Positions 53,155 to 62,470 of a DNA stretch of 64,000 nt are shown piece after piece. The notes below the pieces were generated by a model that saw only the letters and a program-made list of their open reading frames with translations, had not been told where the DNA came from and did not search any database. Each line of letters begins with the position of its first letter. The first letter of the stretch is position 1. The translations under genes and the position numbers were made by a program. The stretch is from Azospirillum ramasamyi (lineage in GTDB: Bacteria > Pseudomonadota > Alphaproteobacteria > Azospirillales > Azospirillaceae): assembly GCF_003233655.1 (NCBI RefSeq), contig NZ_CP029830.1:206001-270000 (forward strand), in the 5' to 3' direction.

Positions 53155-54357
53155 ATGGACAGCATCAACGACAGACGTGCCCCCAGCCGCCAGCCGGAAA
53201 CGGCCAAGCGCACCGTGATCGTCTTCGCGACGCCGGGTGCGCTCGACGGCGGCGGCGGCATCGGCCGCATGACGGGCTACGTGGTCGACCAGTTCGACAA
53301 GACGGGGACGACCGAATCGATCATCCTCGACACCCGCGGCACCGGGAGCGTTCTGCTGTCACCCTTCTACCTCGGCCTGACCCTGGCGCGGATGTCCTGG
53401 ATCCTCGCCCGCCGCCGGGCGTCGGTCGTGCACATCAACGTGTCGGAGCGCGCCAGCTTCCTGCGCAAGGCGGCGGTGCAGGTGGTGGCCGGGCTGCTGT
53501 CCTGCCCCACCGTCGTCCATCTGCACGGCGCGTCCTTCGTCGAGTATTTCGAAGGCGGCGCCTTCGCCCGCGCGATCAGCCGCTGGCTGTTCAACCGCTG
53601 CGGCCGGGTCGTCGTGCTGGGTGACAACTGGCGCGACTATCTGGTCCATTCGGTCCGCACCGACCCCCGCAAGATCCGGGTGCTCTACAACGCCGTTCCC
53701 GATGTCGGCGCCGATCTCGGCCCGCGCAGGCCGCCGGAACCGGGGACCGTGCTGTCCCTGCTGGTGCTGGCCAACCTGTCCGAACGCAAGGGCATCGGCA
53801 CCCTGCTGCGCGCCTGCGCCCAGCTGAAGGAGCGCGGACAGCCCTTCCGGGTCACCATCGGCGGCGGCGGCGACGTGGACGGCTACCGCGCCATGGCCGC
53901 CGAGCTGGGAGTGGCGGATGAGTGCAGCTTCCTCGGCTGGATCGGCCGGGAGGAGGCGCACGCCCACATCCGCTCCCACGACATGCTTCTGCTGCCTTCG
54001 ACCCATGAAGGGTTGCCGATGGTGATCCTGGAAGCCCTGTCGGCCCAGCTGCCGGTGATCACCACCCCGGTCGGCTCGATCCCGGAGGTGCTGACCGACG
54101 GCGAGACCGCGCGGATCATCCCGGTCAACGACGCCGCCGCCCTGGCCGGCGCGATCCAGGAGGTCGGCAGCGACTCGGCGCTCTACAGCCGTTTGGCGGA
54201 GCAGGGACGCCGGCTGTTCCTGAAGCAATTCGTGATCGACGCCTACGCCAAGTCCCTTCTGGCCATCTACCAGGAGCTCGACCGCAGCGGAACCGAGCTG
54301 TCGGGGGAGCTGGGCAAGCTGGCCGGATCGGCCGCCGCGGCCTCCAAACGGCGGTGA
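53155..54357 (+). CDS. Family 4 glycosyltransferase
   Basis: A retaining GT-B enzyme of 400 residues. The N-terminal acceptor domain has GGGGIGRMTGYVVDQF and VVHLHGASF. The C-terminal donor domain has LLVLANLSERKGIGTLL, FLGWIGREE and the E-x7-E motif in STHEGLPMVILEALSAQLPVI. It adds a sugar to the growing lipid-linked repeat unit. The ATG is spaced 24 bp from the GT2 stop. A 377-bp gap without a gene follows. Confidence 0.9.
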   Translation: MDSINDRRAPSRQPETAKRTVIVFATPGALDGGGGIGRMTGYVVDQFDKTGTTESIILDTRGTGSVLLSPFYLGLTLARMSWILARRRASVVHINVSERASFLRKAAVQVVAGLLSCPTVVHLHGASFVEYFEGGAFARAISRWLFNRCGRVVVLGDNWRDYLVHSVRTDPRKIRVLYNAVPDVGADLGPRRPPEPGTVLSLLVLANLSERKGIGTLLRACAQLKERGQPFRVTIGGGGDVDGYRAMAAELGVADECSFLGWIGREEAHAHIRSHDMLLLPSTHEGLPMVILEALSAQLPVITTPVGSIPEVLTDGETARIIPVNDAAALAGAIQEVGSDSALYSRLAEQGRRLFLKQFVIDAYAKSLLAIYQELDRSGTELSGELGKLAGSAAAASKRR

Positions 54358-54734
54358 CGGCGACCCGGCGCCGCTTCGATGATCGGGGTAGGAAACAATC
54401 AGAGAGCGTACAACCGCAAGGGAGATCGCCCATGCACAGGTTGGGTAACCATTCCGGCAAGCCAACCCGTTCGGTCGCTCCACAGCGTGCGGCTGCGGCA
54501 TCGCGTAAACTTGCATCCACACGTCTCCCGGCCTCCGGCCGCGGCACGTTCCAACCGGCGGCAGCCGACCGGCCGCACCACAGCTTGCAGTCTCCTGGCG
54601 TCTGACCGACGGACGATAGGGATCGAGGCCGAAAACAAAACAAGCCCGCCGCAACCGTCCGAGGACGGGCGCCACACGGCAAAAGCCGGGGCGCGACACA
54701 GCGAAGGCGGGCCGGGAAAGGATCAGGAGTGGAC
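54358..54734. other. Gap within the glycosyltransferase run, no supported gene
   Basis: The frames here are short, Arg/Ser-rich and without ribosome-binding sites. There may be a promoter for the next GT4 gene. Nothing else was seen. Confidence 0.5.
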
Positions 54735-55904
54735 ATGATTTACATCGTCTCCCCCGGCGGCACCCAGGAGAAAGGCGGAATGGGCCGTGTGGTCGACAAC
54801 TTCACCACCGATCTCCGGCAGAACTGCCCGGATGTGAAGTTCGAGGTGGTCGACAGCTACGGTCCGGGCAAGTTCCACCTGATGCCCCTCTACTTCGCAC
54901 GGGCCACCGCCCGCCTCGCCGGCTGCTTCGTGGCCGGAAAAGCCGATCTCGTCCACATCCACATGGCGGAATATGGCAGCGTCCTGCGCAAGGGCATCCT
55001 GATCGCCATGGCCCGCGCCTTCGGCGTGCCGGTCGTCCTGCACCTGCATGGCGGGCGTTTCCCGAAACACTTCAAGGACTCCGGCCCGATCATGCGCTGG
55101 GCGATCCGCCGCATGATGGCGATGACCAGCGAGATCGTCGTGCTGGGCGAATTCTGGCGCGACTGGGTGGCCGAGGCCTTCGGGCCGGAGGCGCGACAGC
55201 GCACCACCCTGCTGCACAACGCGGTTCCCGGCCCATCGAAGCCCCCCGTCCGGGACGATGCGGAGGAAGGCTTCGCCGGTCCGGTGCGCCTGCTGTTCCT
55301 CGGCCGGCTGATCAAGCTGAAGGGCATCGACGTCCTGCTGAACGCGCTGGCCTCTCCCGCCTGCCGCGACCGCAACTGGCAGGTCACCATCGCCGGCGAC
55401 GGCGACCTGGAGACCTACCGCAACCTCGCGACGGAGCTGGGCATCGCCGACCGCGTGACCTTCACCGGCTGGCTCGATCAGACCGGCTGCCGACGCGAGC
55501 TGGCCAACGCCCATGTGCTGGTCCAGCCTTCGATGTTCGAAGGCCTGCCGATGTCGGTGCTGGAGGCGATGGCCGAAGGGCTGACCATCGTCGCCACCCC
55601 GGTCGGCAGCGTTCCCGACGCCATCGCCGACGGCGAGACCGGGCTGCTGGTGCCGCCGGGCGACGTCGCCGCGCTGGCCGACACGCTGTCGCGGGTGATC
55701 GACGACCGCACCCTGCGCCGCAATCTCGGCGCCGGCGCCCGCGCCCGGTGGGAACGCCAGTTCGACGTCGCGGTGTTCCGCGAACGGCTTCTGGAGATCT
55801 ACCGCCGCAACGCCCGCGGCAGCCTGACAGCGACGTCCGCCGTCCCGGCCGGGCCGGTGCCGGCCTCCGGGCCGGCGGGGCACACCAAGAGCACGACCGG
55901 CTGA
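54735..55904 (+). CDS. Family 4 glycosyltransferase
   Basis: A GT-B enzyme of 389 residues and a paralogue of the one before it. It has VSPGGTQEKGGMGRVVDNF, VVLHLHGGRFPKHF, LLFLGRLIKLKGIDVLLNAL, FTGWLDQTGCR and the donor-site ESMFEGL-type motif PSMFEGLPMSVLEAMAEGLTIV. ATG at 54735 has AGGAG 5 nt upstream; a GTG at 54729 is possible. It adds another sugar of the repeat unit. The C-terminal 30 residues are Pro/Thr-rich and variable. Confidence 0.9.
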   Translation: MIYIVSPGGTQEKGGMGRVVDNFTTDLRQNCPDVKFEVVDSYGPGKFHLMPLYFARATARLAGCFVAGKADLVHIHMAEYGSVLRKGILIAMARAFGVPVVLHLHGGRFPKHFKDSGPIMRWAIRRMMAMTSEIVVLGEFWRDWVAEAFGPEARQRTTLLHNAVPGPSKPPVRDDAEEGFAGPVRLLFLGRLIKLKGIDVLLNALASPACRDRNWQVTIAGDGDLETYRNLATELGIADRVTFTGWLDQTGCRRELANAHVLVQPSMFEGLPMSVLEAMAEGLTIVATPVGSVPDAIADGETGLLVPPGDVAALADTLSRVIDDRTLRRNLGAGARARWERQFDVAVFRERLLEIYRRNARGSLTATSAVPAGPVPASGPAGHTKSTTG

Positions 55905-55988
55905 AACGACGAAGCCAACCCTGTTCCCGGTCCAGGGCACGGACCGGGGGCAACGACGGGAAGATCGACAGGAAGGAGAGTGTGCACC

Positions 55989-56921
55989 ATGAAGAGCGCC
56001 ATCGCCAATCTGGTGCGCTGGTCGGGGTTCGGTGCGATGCAACGGTTCCTGAAGGCGCGCCACGGCGTCACCATCGTCGTCTACCACGACCCGGCCCCGG
56101 AGGTGCTGCGCGAGCATCTGCGGTGGTATTCGAAGCACTATGGCTTCACCACGCTGGACGCGGTGGCGACCGCGATCGAAACCGGCCACTGGGACAAGCT
56201 GCCCGCCTATCCGCTGGTTATCACCTTCGACGACGGTCATCGGAACAACACCGAGCTGGCACCTTTGTTCCGCGAATTCGACCTGCGTCCGACAATTTAT
56301 CTTTGCAGCCAGATCGTCGGCACCGCCCGCCCCTACTGGTGGAAGACCCCGGCCGCCGATGGCATCGGGGTGGAGCGGCTGAAGCGGGTTCCCGATCCCG
56401 AACGCCGCCGCCTGCTGGCGGAAGCCGGCAACGACCCGGACAGCGACGGCGCCGACCGCCAGGCGATGACCTGGGATGAGATCGCGCGGATGACCGACGT
56501 CGCCGATTACGGCGCCCACACCCGTACCCACCCCATTCTGCTGCAATGCGACGACGGCCGCTGCGCCGACGAGATCGCGCTGTGCCGCACCGAGCTGGAG
56601 GAGGCGGTGGGCCGGCCCTGCCGTCACTTCGCCTTCCCCAACGGTGATTTCAGCGAGCGCGAGGTGGAGGAGATCCGCCGCGCCGGCTATCGCACCGCGC
56701 GCACCATCGATCCCGGCTGGAACGACGCCTCCACCGATCCCCTGCGGCTGAAAGCCTTCCCGGTGTCAGACGACGCGACGGTGGAATGGCTCAGCGTGCA
56801 GCTGACCGGCATTCCGGCATGGCTGCGCAAGCGCAAGGGCGGCACCGGCGGCGCCGAGGCCGGAGAGGTCATGTCCGGTTGGTCGGGGACGATGGCAAAG
56901 CCCAAATCTGCAGGCGTATGA
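55989..56921 (+). CDS. NodB-family polysaccharide deacetylase
   Basis: A carbohydrate esterase of 310 residues. It has TFDDGHRNN (metal- and base-bearing Asp pair), GAHTRTHPIL (metal-binding His pair) and FAFPNGDFSERE. It would remove N- or O-acetyl groups from a sugar of the polymer. No signal peptide is seen, although the start MKSAIANLVRWSGF is mildly hydrophobic, so action on a lipid-linked intermediate in the cytoplasm is possible. ATG at 55989 follows AAGGAG with 10-nt spacing. Confidence 0.88.
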   Translation: MKSAIANLVRWSGFGAMQRFLKARHGVTIVVYHDPAPEVLREHLRWYSKHYGFTTLDAVATAIETGHWDKLPAYPLVITFDDGHRNNTELAPLFREFDLRPTIYLCSQIVGTARPYWWKTPAADGIGVERLKRVPDPERRRLLAEAGNDPDSDGADRQAMTWDEIARMTDVADYGAHTRTHPILLQCDDGRCADEIALCRTELEEAVGRPCRHFAFPNGDFSEREVEEIRRAGYRTARTIDPGWNDASTDPLRLKAFPVSDDATVEWLSVQLTGIPAWLRKRKGGTGGAEAGEVMSGWSGTMAKPKSAGV

Positions 56922-57253
56922 CCGCGATTCACTTTCTCATGCCAAAGGTCAGGACAGCAGTATCTAGCCCTATAACCGGGCAACAGAGTGGCTAACCACA
57001 GACTTCAATGCACTCCTATCCTTTGATCTCTCGCAAAGCAGCGCGATAGTCACAATAAAATTGCACATCACGCCGATGCGAGATCGAAGGCGGGAACGAC
57101 GGAAGGACGGCAGACAGGGGGCAGGCGGAACCCGCCCCCCGGACGGTCCCGAAGAAGCACCAGGATCTGTTTTCGACCCCACCAACTTCGCGACGCCTCA
57201 CCCTTTAGCGACGCACCCCACGTCGACCGAACCCAGCAGGAGTTTTCAGAGAC
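56922..57253. other. Promoter-like gap before the acyl-amide gene unit
   Basis: 332 bp without a supported gene. It is AT-richer around 56990-57065 and contains a GC-rich hairpin (about 57116-57140). It probably holds the promoter of the five-gene unit that starts at 57254. Confidence 0.5.
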
Positions 57254-57547
57254 ATGCGGACCGCCACCATGACCGAGACGACCCTGACCGCTCCCGCCCT
57301 GCCGGAAGTCCGCGCGTTCATCGTGGAGAACTTCCTGCTTGGCAGGGACTCCGGCTTCGACAACAGCGAATCCCTGCTGGAGTCGGGGATCATCGACAGC
57401 ACCGGCATCATGCACGTCGTCGCCTTCCTGGAAGAGCGCTTCGGCATCGCCGTCGATGATGACGACATGATCGCCGACAACCTGGAATCGGTGGACCGCA
57501 TCGCCGCCTTCGTCGGCCGCAAGCAGGAACTCCGCAGCGCCGCCTGA
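57254..57547 (+). CDS. Acyl carrier protein
   Basis: A 97-residue protein. LLESGIIDSTGIMHVVAFLEERFGIAVDDDDM is the ACP signature, with Ser49 as the predicted phosphopantetheine site. The DST in place of DSL and the long N-terminus match carriers encoded beside acyl-AMP ligases in exopolysaccharide or exosortase-type clusters. AGGAG lies 11 nt before the ATG at 57254. The ligase gene starts 91 bp downstream. Confidence 0.88.
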   Translation: MRTATMTETTLTAPALPEVRAFIVENFLLGRDSGFDNSESLLESGIIDSTGIMHVVAFLEERFGIAVDDDDMIADNLESVDRIAAFVGRKQELRSAA

Positions 57548-57638
57548 CCTCGCGGGCGCGGCGGCGGCAGCCAGAACGGACACGGCCAAAGCGGACACGT
57601 CCCATAGGACGGGCAAAGGCAAGAAGGACATCCCTCCC

Positions 57639-59231
57639 ATGACCCATCTGGTTCACCAGCTCCTCACCGACACGGCCCGGCGCGATCCCGACCGCACCGC
57701 GCTGATCGCCGGGGATGGCCGCCGCAGCTTCGCCGAACTGGACCGTGAAAGCGACGCCGTCGCCTGCGCGCTCCAGTCGGCGGGGATCGCCCGCGGCGAC
57801 CGCGTCGCGGTGATGCTGGAGAACTCCATCGAGTATGTCGCCGGCCTCTTCGCCACCCTCAAGGCCGGCGGCGTCTTCGTCCCCGTCAATCCGTCCACCA
57901 AGGCCGACAAGCTGGCCTATCTGCTGGCCGATGCCGGCGTCCGGCTCCTGATCGCACCGGCGGCGCTGGCCCGCCAGGTCCTGCCGGCGCTGGAGGCGGT
58001 GGAAACGCCGCCGGCCGTCCTGTGGGTCGGCGCCTGTCCGCCGGCCGGCGCGGCGGGCCTGCTCTACACCGACGCGCTTTCGGGCCGGCACCGCCCGCCG
58101 GCCGATCCCGGTCTGATCGACCAGGATCTGGCGGCGATCATGTACACCTCCGGCACCACCGGGCGGCCGAAGGGCGTGATGCTGACCCACGCCAACTACG
58201 TCAACACCAGCTGGGCGATCTCGACCTATCTGGAGAACACGCCCGACGACGTGGTGATGTGCGTCCTGCCGCTGACCTTCGGCTATGGCCTGTCCCAGGT
58301 GATGACCGGCGCCCGCGTCGGCTTCACCCTGGTGCTGGAGCGGTCCTTCGCCTTCCCGATGGAAACGCTGAAGCGCATGGTGCAGCACCGGGTCACCGGC
58401 CTGCCCGGCGTGCCGACGGTCTTCTCCACCCTGCTGGGGCTGGACGCGGCCAAGACCGCCGATCTCGGCAGCCTGCGCTATCTGACCAACGCCGCCGCGC
58501 CGTTGCCGGCCGCCCATCTCCGCCGCCTGCGCGAGCGCTTCCCGCAAGCCGCCTTCCATTCCATGTACGGCATGACCGAGTGCTGCACCCGCATCAGCAC
58601 GCTGAGCCCCGCCGAACTCGACGCGAAGCCGGCCTCCGTCGGCCGCGCCATCCCCAACTGCGAAGCCTTCGTCGCCGACGAGAACGGCAACCGCCTTCCC
58701 CCCGGCCAAGTGGGCGAGCTGGTGGTGCGCGGCGCCAACGTGATGCGGGGCTATTGGAACCGGCCGGAAGAGACCGCCCGCCGCCTGCGCCGCGGCCCCC
58801 GGGGCGAGACGCTGCTGTTCACCGGCGACCTCTTCACCCAGGACGCCGAAGGGCACCTCTACTTCGTCAGCCGCAAGGACGACGTGTTCAAGTGCCGCGG
58901 CGAGAAGGTCAGCCCCCGCGAGGTCGAGAACGCGCTGTACGAGCTGGACGGCGTTCTGGAGGCCTGCGTGATCGGCGTCCCCGACGATGCCGACGGCCTG
59001 GCGGTCAAGGCCTTCCTCGTCCCGCGCGACGGTGCGGTCCTGTCGGAAGCGGCGATCCGCCAGCACTGCCGCGGCCGCCTGGAAAGCCACCTCGTGCCAA
59101 AATTCATCGAGTTCCGCGACAGCCTGCCCAAGACCGATTCCGGCAAGATCAGGCGGGCGGAGCTGGTGGAGGAGGTTCCGGCTCTTGCCCCCACCCCTCC
59201 CCTCCCCCGCGTCGCAGGGGAGGGAGATTAG
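57639..59231 (+). CDS. Acyl-AMP ligase / acyl-CoA synthetase family protein
   Basis: An ANL-family enzyme of 530 residues. It has the adenylate loop YTSGTTGRPKGVMLTH (about 168-183), YGMTECCTR, FTGDLFTQDAEGHLYFVSRKDDVFKCRGEKVSPREVE and the C-terminal lysine in KTDSGKIRR. Paired with the ACP just upstream, it probably loads an acyl or aminoacyl group onto that carrier. Similar ACP-ligase-amidotransferase sets are known in exosortase-associated polysaccharide clusters, but no exosortase is seen here. The last 15 residues are encoded by a palindromic repeat element. Confidence 0.88.
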   Translation: MTHLVHQLLTDTARRDPDRTALIAGDGRRSFAELDRESDAVACALQSAGIARGDRVAVMLENSIEYVAGLFATLKAGGVFVPVNPSTKADKLAYLLADAGVRLLIAPAALARQVLPALEAVETPPAVLWVGACPPAGAAGLLYTDALSGRHRPPADPGLIDQDLAAIMYTSGTTGRPKGVMLTHANYVNTSWAISTYLENTPDDVVMCVLPLTFGYGLSQVMTGARVGFTLVLERSFAFPMETLKRMVQHRVTGLPGVPTVFSTLLGLDAAKTADLGSLRYLTNAAAPLPAAHLRRLRERFPQAAFHSMYGMTECCTRISTLSPAELDAKPASVGRAIPNCEAFVADENGNRLPPGQVGELVVRGANVMRGYWNRPEETARRLRRGPRGETLLFTGDLFTQDAEGHLYFVSRKDDVFKCRGEKVSPREVENALYELDGVLEACVIGVPDDADGLAVKAFLVPRDGAVLSEAAIRQHCRGRLESHLVPKFIEFRDSLPKTDSGKIRRAELVEEVPALAPTPPLPRVAGEGD

Positions 59232-59310
59232 GCGCTGGAGCAGAAAAATCAGCGGCAGTCCCTCCCCCGCCCAGCGGGGAGGTCAGGTAGGGGTCTACCC
59301 TCCCCGACAC
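59187..59310. repeat. Palindromic CCTCCCC repeat elements between ligase and amidotransferase
   Basis: Two inverted repeats of CCCTCCCC/GGGGAGGG type lie at about 59195-59226 and 59259-59283, with a further arm near 59300. They overlap the 3' end of the ligase gene, like the element at 7304-7341, and look like dispersed REP-type repeats. Confidence 0.6.
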
Positions 59311-59343
59311 AACAACACCCACCCCAGGACAGAGAGCACGCTC

Positions 59344-61398
59344 ATGTGTGGTGTCGCCGGAGTTCTCGCAGGATCCTATGCCGAGCCGGCCGGTCTGGAC
59401 GAGCTGAAGCGCATGATCGCCATGCTGGGCCACCGCGGCCCGGACGGCTACGGCTTCTATCGTGACGACCGGATCGGGCTTGCCCATGCCCGGCTCAGCA
59501 TCGTCGGCCTCGCCGGCGGCTTCCAGCCGATCCACAACGAGGACCGCACCCTCTGGATCAGCTTCAACGGCGAAATCTTCAACCATGTCGAACTGCGGCG
59601 GGATCTGGAGGCGCGCGGCCACCGCTTCTACACCCGGACCGACACCGAGGTGATCGTCCACGCCTTCGAGGAATACGGTCCCGCCACCTGGGCCAAGCTG
59701 AACGGCCAGTTCGCCATCTGCCTGTGGGACACCACCCGGCGCGAGCTGTGGCTGGTCCGCGACCGCCTCGGCATCCTGCCGCTGTTCTATGCGCGGCGCG
59801 GCGACCATCTGCTCTTCGCGTCGGAGGCCAAGGCCCTGTTCGGCGGCGGCCGGGTGACGCCGGCCTTCGACCCGGCCCGTCTCGCCCAGGTCTTCACCCA
59901 TTGGAGCACCGCGCCGCACGGAAGCGTCTTCGCCGGGGTGGAGAGCGTGCCGGCGGCCACCGCCATCCGCATCGACTCCACGCTGGCCCTGCATGTCGAC
60001 CGCTATTGGCAGCCCGACTTCGCCACCGATCCCTCGCTCGCCAACCTGTCGCTAGACGAGGCGGCCGACCGGCTGGAGGAGAAGCTGCTCGACGCCATCC
60101 GCCTGCGGCTGCGCGCCGACGTGCCGGTCGGCGTCTACATCAGCGGCGGGCTCGACAGCTCGGTGATCGCCGCGCTGGCCCGCAAGCTCGACACCACCCA
60201 CATGCACAGCTTCGGCGTCCGCTTCACCGACGCCGGCTTCGACGAGACGCCGCAGCAGCGGCTGGTCGCCGGCCATGTCGGGACCGAGCATCACGACATC
60301 CTCTGCGGCCCGCAGGACATCCAGGCGGCATTGCCCGACGTCATCCGCCACGGAGAGTCGCCGCTGGTCCGCACCGCCCCCGCCCCGCTGTTCCTGCTGT
60401 CGCGTCTGGTGCGCGAGAGCGGCATCCGCGTCGTGCTGTCCGGCGAGGGCGCCGACGAGTGGCTGGCCGGCTACGACATCTTCAAGGAGGACAAGGTTCG
60501 CCGCTTCTGGGCGCGCCAGCCCGGCAGCAAGGCGCGGCCGAAGCTGCTGGGCCGCATCCACCCCTTCGCCGCCGTCAACGGCCAGAAGGACAGCCCGCTG
60601 TGGCAGGCCTTCTTCAAGCGTGGGATGATGGACACCGGCGAGACCTTCTACGCCCACCGCACCCGCTGGCGGAATACCGCCTGGTCGCAGCGCCTGCTGT
60701 CCGCCGATGTCCAGGCCGCCGCCGACGATGCCTCTTTCGAGGCGCATGTGGCGGCCCATCTGCCGGACGGCTGGTCGCGCTGGTCGCCGCTGGCGCGCAG
60801 CCAGTGGGCGGAAATCGCGACCTTCATGACGCCCTACCTGCTGTCGGCCCAGGGCGACCGCGTCGCCATGGCCAACAGCATCGAGGTCCGCTATCCCTTC
60901 CTCGACCCGGCGGTGGACGAGCTTTGCGCCGCCCTGCCGGATCGGGTGAAGATGCTGGGGCTGCGCGACAAGCTGGCCCTGCGCCGGCTGGCCGCCCGCC
61001 ATCTGCCGGCCGAGATTTTCCAGCGGCCGAAGCGCCCCTACCGCGCGCCGATGACCACCGCCCTCTTCGGCGACGGCGCCCCGGATTATGTGCGCGACCT
61101 GCTGTCGCCGGACGCGCTCGCCCGCTACGGCCTGACCGACGCCGACGCCGTTTCCGCCCTGGCCGACAAGGCTCATCGCCAGAACGGCCGCATGGCCGGC
61201 GAACGGGAGGAGATGGCCCTGGTCGGCACCCTGACCCTGCAACTGCTGGCCCATTACGTCCATGACGAGCTTCCCCAGCGCATCCGCGACCAGCGGGCCG
61301 CCCTGGATCGTGCCGAAATCCATGTGCTGGAGGACCGGGCATTGAACGATCGGGATGCCGACGCCCGGACCGCCACGCCCCAACCCACCGCGGCATGA
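59344..61398 (+). CDS. asnB: Asparagine-synthetase-like glutamine amidotransferase
   Basis: A protein of 684 residues. Residue 2 is the Cys nucleophile (MCGVAG) of the class II glutaminase domain, which also has HRGPDG and SFNGEIFNH. The synthetase domain has the PP-loop SGGLDSS (about 263-269) and LSGEGADEWLAGY. Standard AsnB is about 550-640 residues, and the extra C-terminal part with KAHRQNGRMAGERE is typical of amidotransferases in polysaccharide clusters. It probably amidates a carboxyl group of a sugar or acyl substituent rather than supplying free asparagine. The Shine-Dalgarno sequence is modest. Confidence 0.85.
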   Translation: MCGVAGVLAGSYAEPAGLDELKRMIAMLGHRGPDGYGFYRDDRIGLAHARLSIVGLAGGFQPIHNEDRTLWISFNGEIFNHVELRRDLEARGHRFYTRTDTEVIVHAFEEYGPATWAKLNGQFAICLWDTTRRELWLVRDRLGILPLFYARRGDHLLFASEAKALFGGGRVTPAFDPARLAQVFTHWSTAPHGSVFAGVESVPAATAIRIDSTLALHVDRYWQPDFATDPSLANLSLDEAADRLEEKLLDAIRLRLRADVPVGVYISGGLDSSVIAALARKLDTTHMHSFGVRFTDAGFDETPQQRLVAGHVGTEHHDILCGPQDIQAALPDVIRHGESPLVRTAPAPLFLLSRLVRESGIRVVLSGEGADEWLAGYDIFKEDKVRRFWARQPGSKARPKLLGRIHPFAAVNGQKDSPLWQAFFKRGMMDTGETFYAHRTRWRNTAWSQRLLSADVQAAADDASFEAHVAAHLPDGWSRWSPLARSQWAEIATFMTPYLLSAQGDRVAMANSIEVRYPFLDPAVDELCAALPDRVKMLGLRDKLALRRLAARHLPAEIFQRPKRPYRAPMTTALFGDGAPDYVRDLLSPDALARYGLTDADAVSALADKAHRQNGRMAGEREEMALVGTLTLQLLAHYVHDELPQRIRDQRAALDRAEIHVLEDRALNDRDADARTATPQPTAA

Positions 61399-61453
61399 CC
61401 GCCGTTACCCATTCTGACCGACGATGCATCAACCCCCATCGGGAACCGTGACC

Positions 61454-62470
61454 ATGCTGAACGCCCTGTCCTCGCCCCTCGCTCAGTTCGACTCCAAGGC
61501 CCTCGATCTGGATTGCGCGGCCGCGGCGCGTGAGATCGAAGACGCCATCCAACGCATCGTCGCCCAAGATCTGCGCCGCCAGGGCATCGTGCTCGGCGTG
61601 TCCGGCGGGATCGACAGCTCGGTCTGCGCCACGCTCGCCGTCCGTGCCCTGGGGCCGGAGCGCGTGCTGTGCATCCTGATGCCGGAGAAGGAGAACTCGC
61701 CGAAGAGCACCCGTCTCGGCACCCTGCTCTGCGAACATCTCGGCGTCACGCCGGTGATGGAGAACATCACGGGCCCGCTGGAGGCTCTCGGCTGCTACGA
61801 GCGGCGCGACAACGCCATCCGCCGGCTGTTCCCGGAATTCGGTCCGGGCTGGAAGCAGAAGATCGGTCTGGCCGGCAACCTCCTGGACGCCGACCGCGTC
61901 AACTACTTCACCCTGACCGTCGAATCGCCGGACGGCGAGCGCCAGACCAGCCGCATGCCGGTCGATGTCTATCTCGACGTCGTCGCCGCCACCAACCTGA
62001 AGCAGCGCATCCGCAAGACGGTCGAATACACCCACGCGGACCGGCTGAACTATGCCGTGCTCGGCACGCCGAACCGTCTGGAATATGAGCTGGGCTTCTT
62101 CGTGCGCGGCGGCGACGGTCTGGCCGACCTGAAGCCGATCGCCCACCTCTACAAGTCGCAGGTCTACCAGATGGCCGCCTATCTCGGCCTGCCGGCGGAA
62201 ATCCAGGCCCAGTCGCCCAGCACCGACACCTACACCCTGCCGCAGTCGCAGGAGGAGTTCTACTACGCGCTGCCCTACGACAAGCTCGACCTGGCGCTCT
62301 GCGCCTATGGCCGCGGCGCCACGGAAGAGGAGGCGGCGGCGGCGCTGGGCCTGACGCTTCCGCAGGTCCGCCGGGTCTACAAGGACATCACCGCCAAGCG
62401 CCGCACCTCCGCCCGCATCCTGCGCGATGCCCATCTGATCCAGCCGGTGTCCGTCGGGGAGGAAGCATGA
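61454..62470 (+). CDS. NAD-synthetase-like (NadE-type) ATP-dependent amide synthase
   Basis: A PP-loop ATP pyrophosphatase of 338 residues without a nitrilase domain. GVSGGIDSSVCATLAV (about 48-63) is the nucleotide loop; LMPEKENSPKS, NAIRRLFPEFG, NLKQRIRK, LGTPNRLEYELGFF and SQVYQMAAYLGLP follow the NadE pattern. As annotated from the family it would amidate deamido-NAD with ammonia. In this operon it more likely acts on a polysaccharide precursor, with ammonia from a free pool or from the neighbouring amidotransferase. ATG at 61454 is preferred; ATG at 61424 is an alternative. The GNAT gene overlaps its stop by ATGA. Confidence 0.8.
   Translation: MLNALSSPLAQFDSKALDLDCAAAAREIEDAIQRIVAQDLRRQGIVLGVSGGIDSSVCATLAVRALGPERVLCILMPEKENSPKSTRLGTLLCEHLGVTPVMENITGPLEALGCYERRDNAIRRLFPEFGPGWKQKIGLAGNLLDADRVNYFTLTVESPDGERQTSRMPVDVYLDVVAATNLKQRIRKTVEYTHADRLNYAVLGTPNRLEYELGFFVRGGDGLADLKPIAHLYKSQVYQMAAYLGLPAEIQAQSPSTDTYTLPQSQEEFYYALPYDKLDLALCAYGRGATEEEAAAALGLTLPQVRRVYKDITAKRRTSARILRDAHLIQPVSVGEEA

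Noticed and set aside
54354..54605. Small plus-strand frame between the two GT4 genes
   Set aside because: Starts inside the preceding gene end, Arg/Ser/Pro-rich, no ribosome-binding site.
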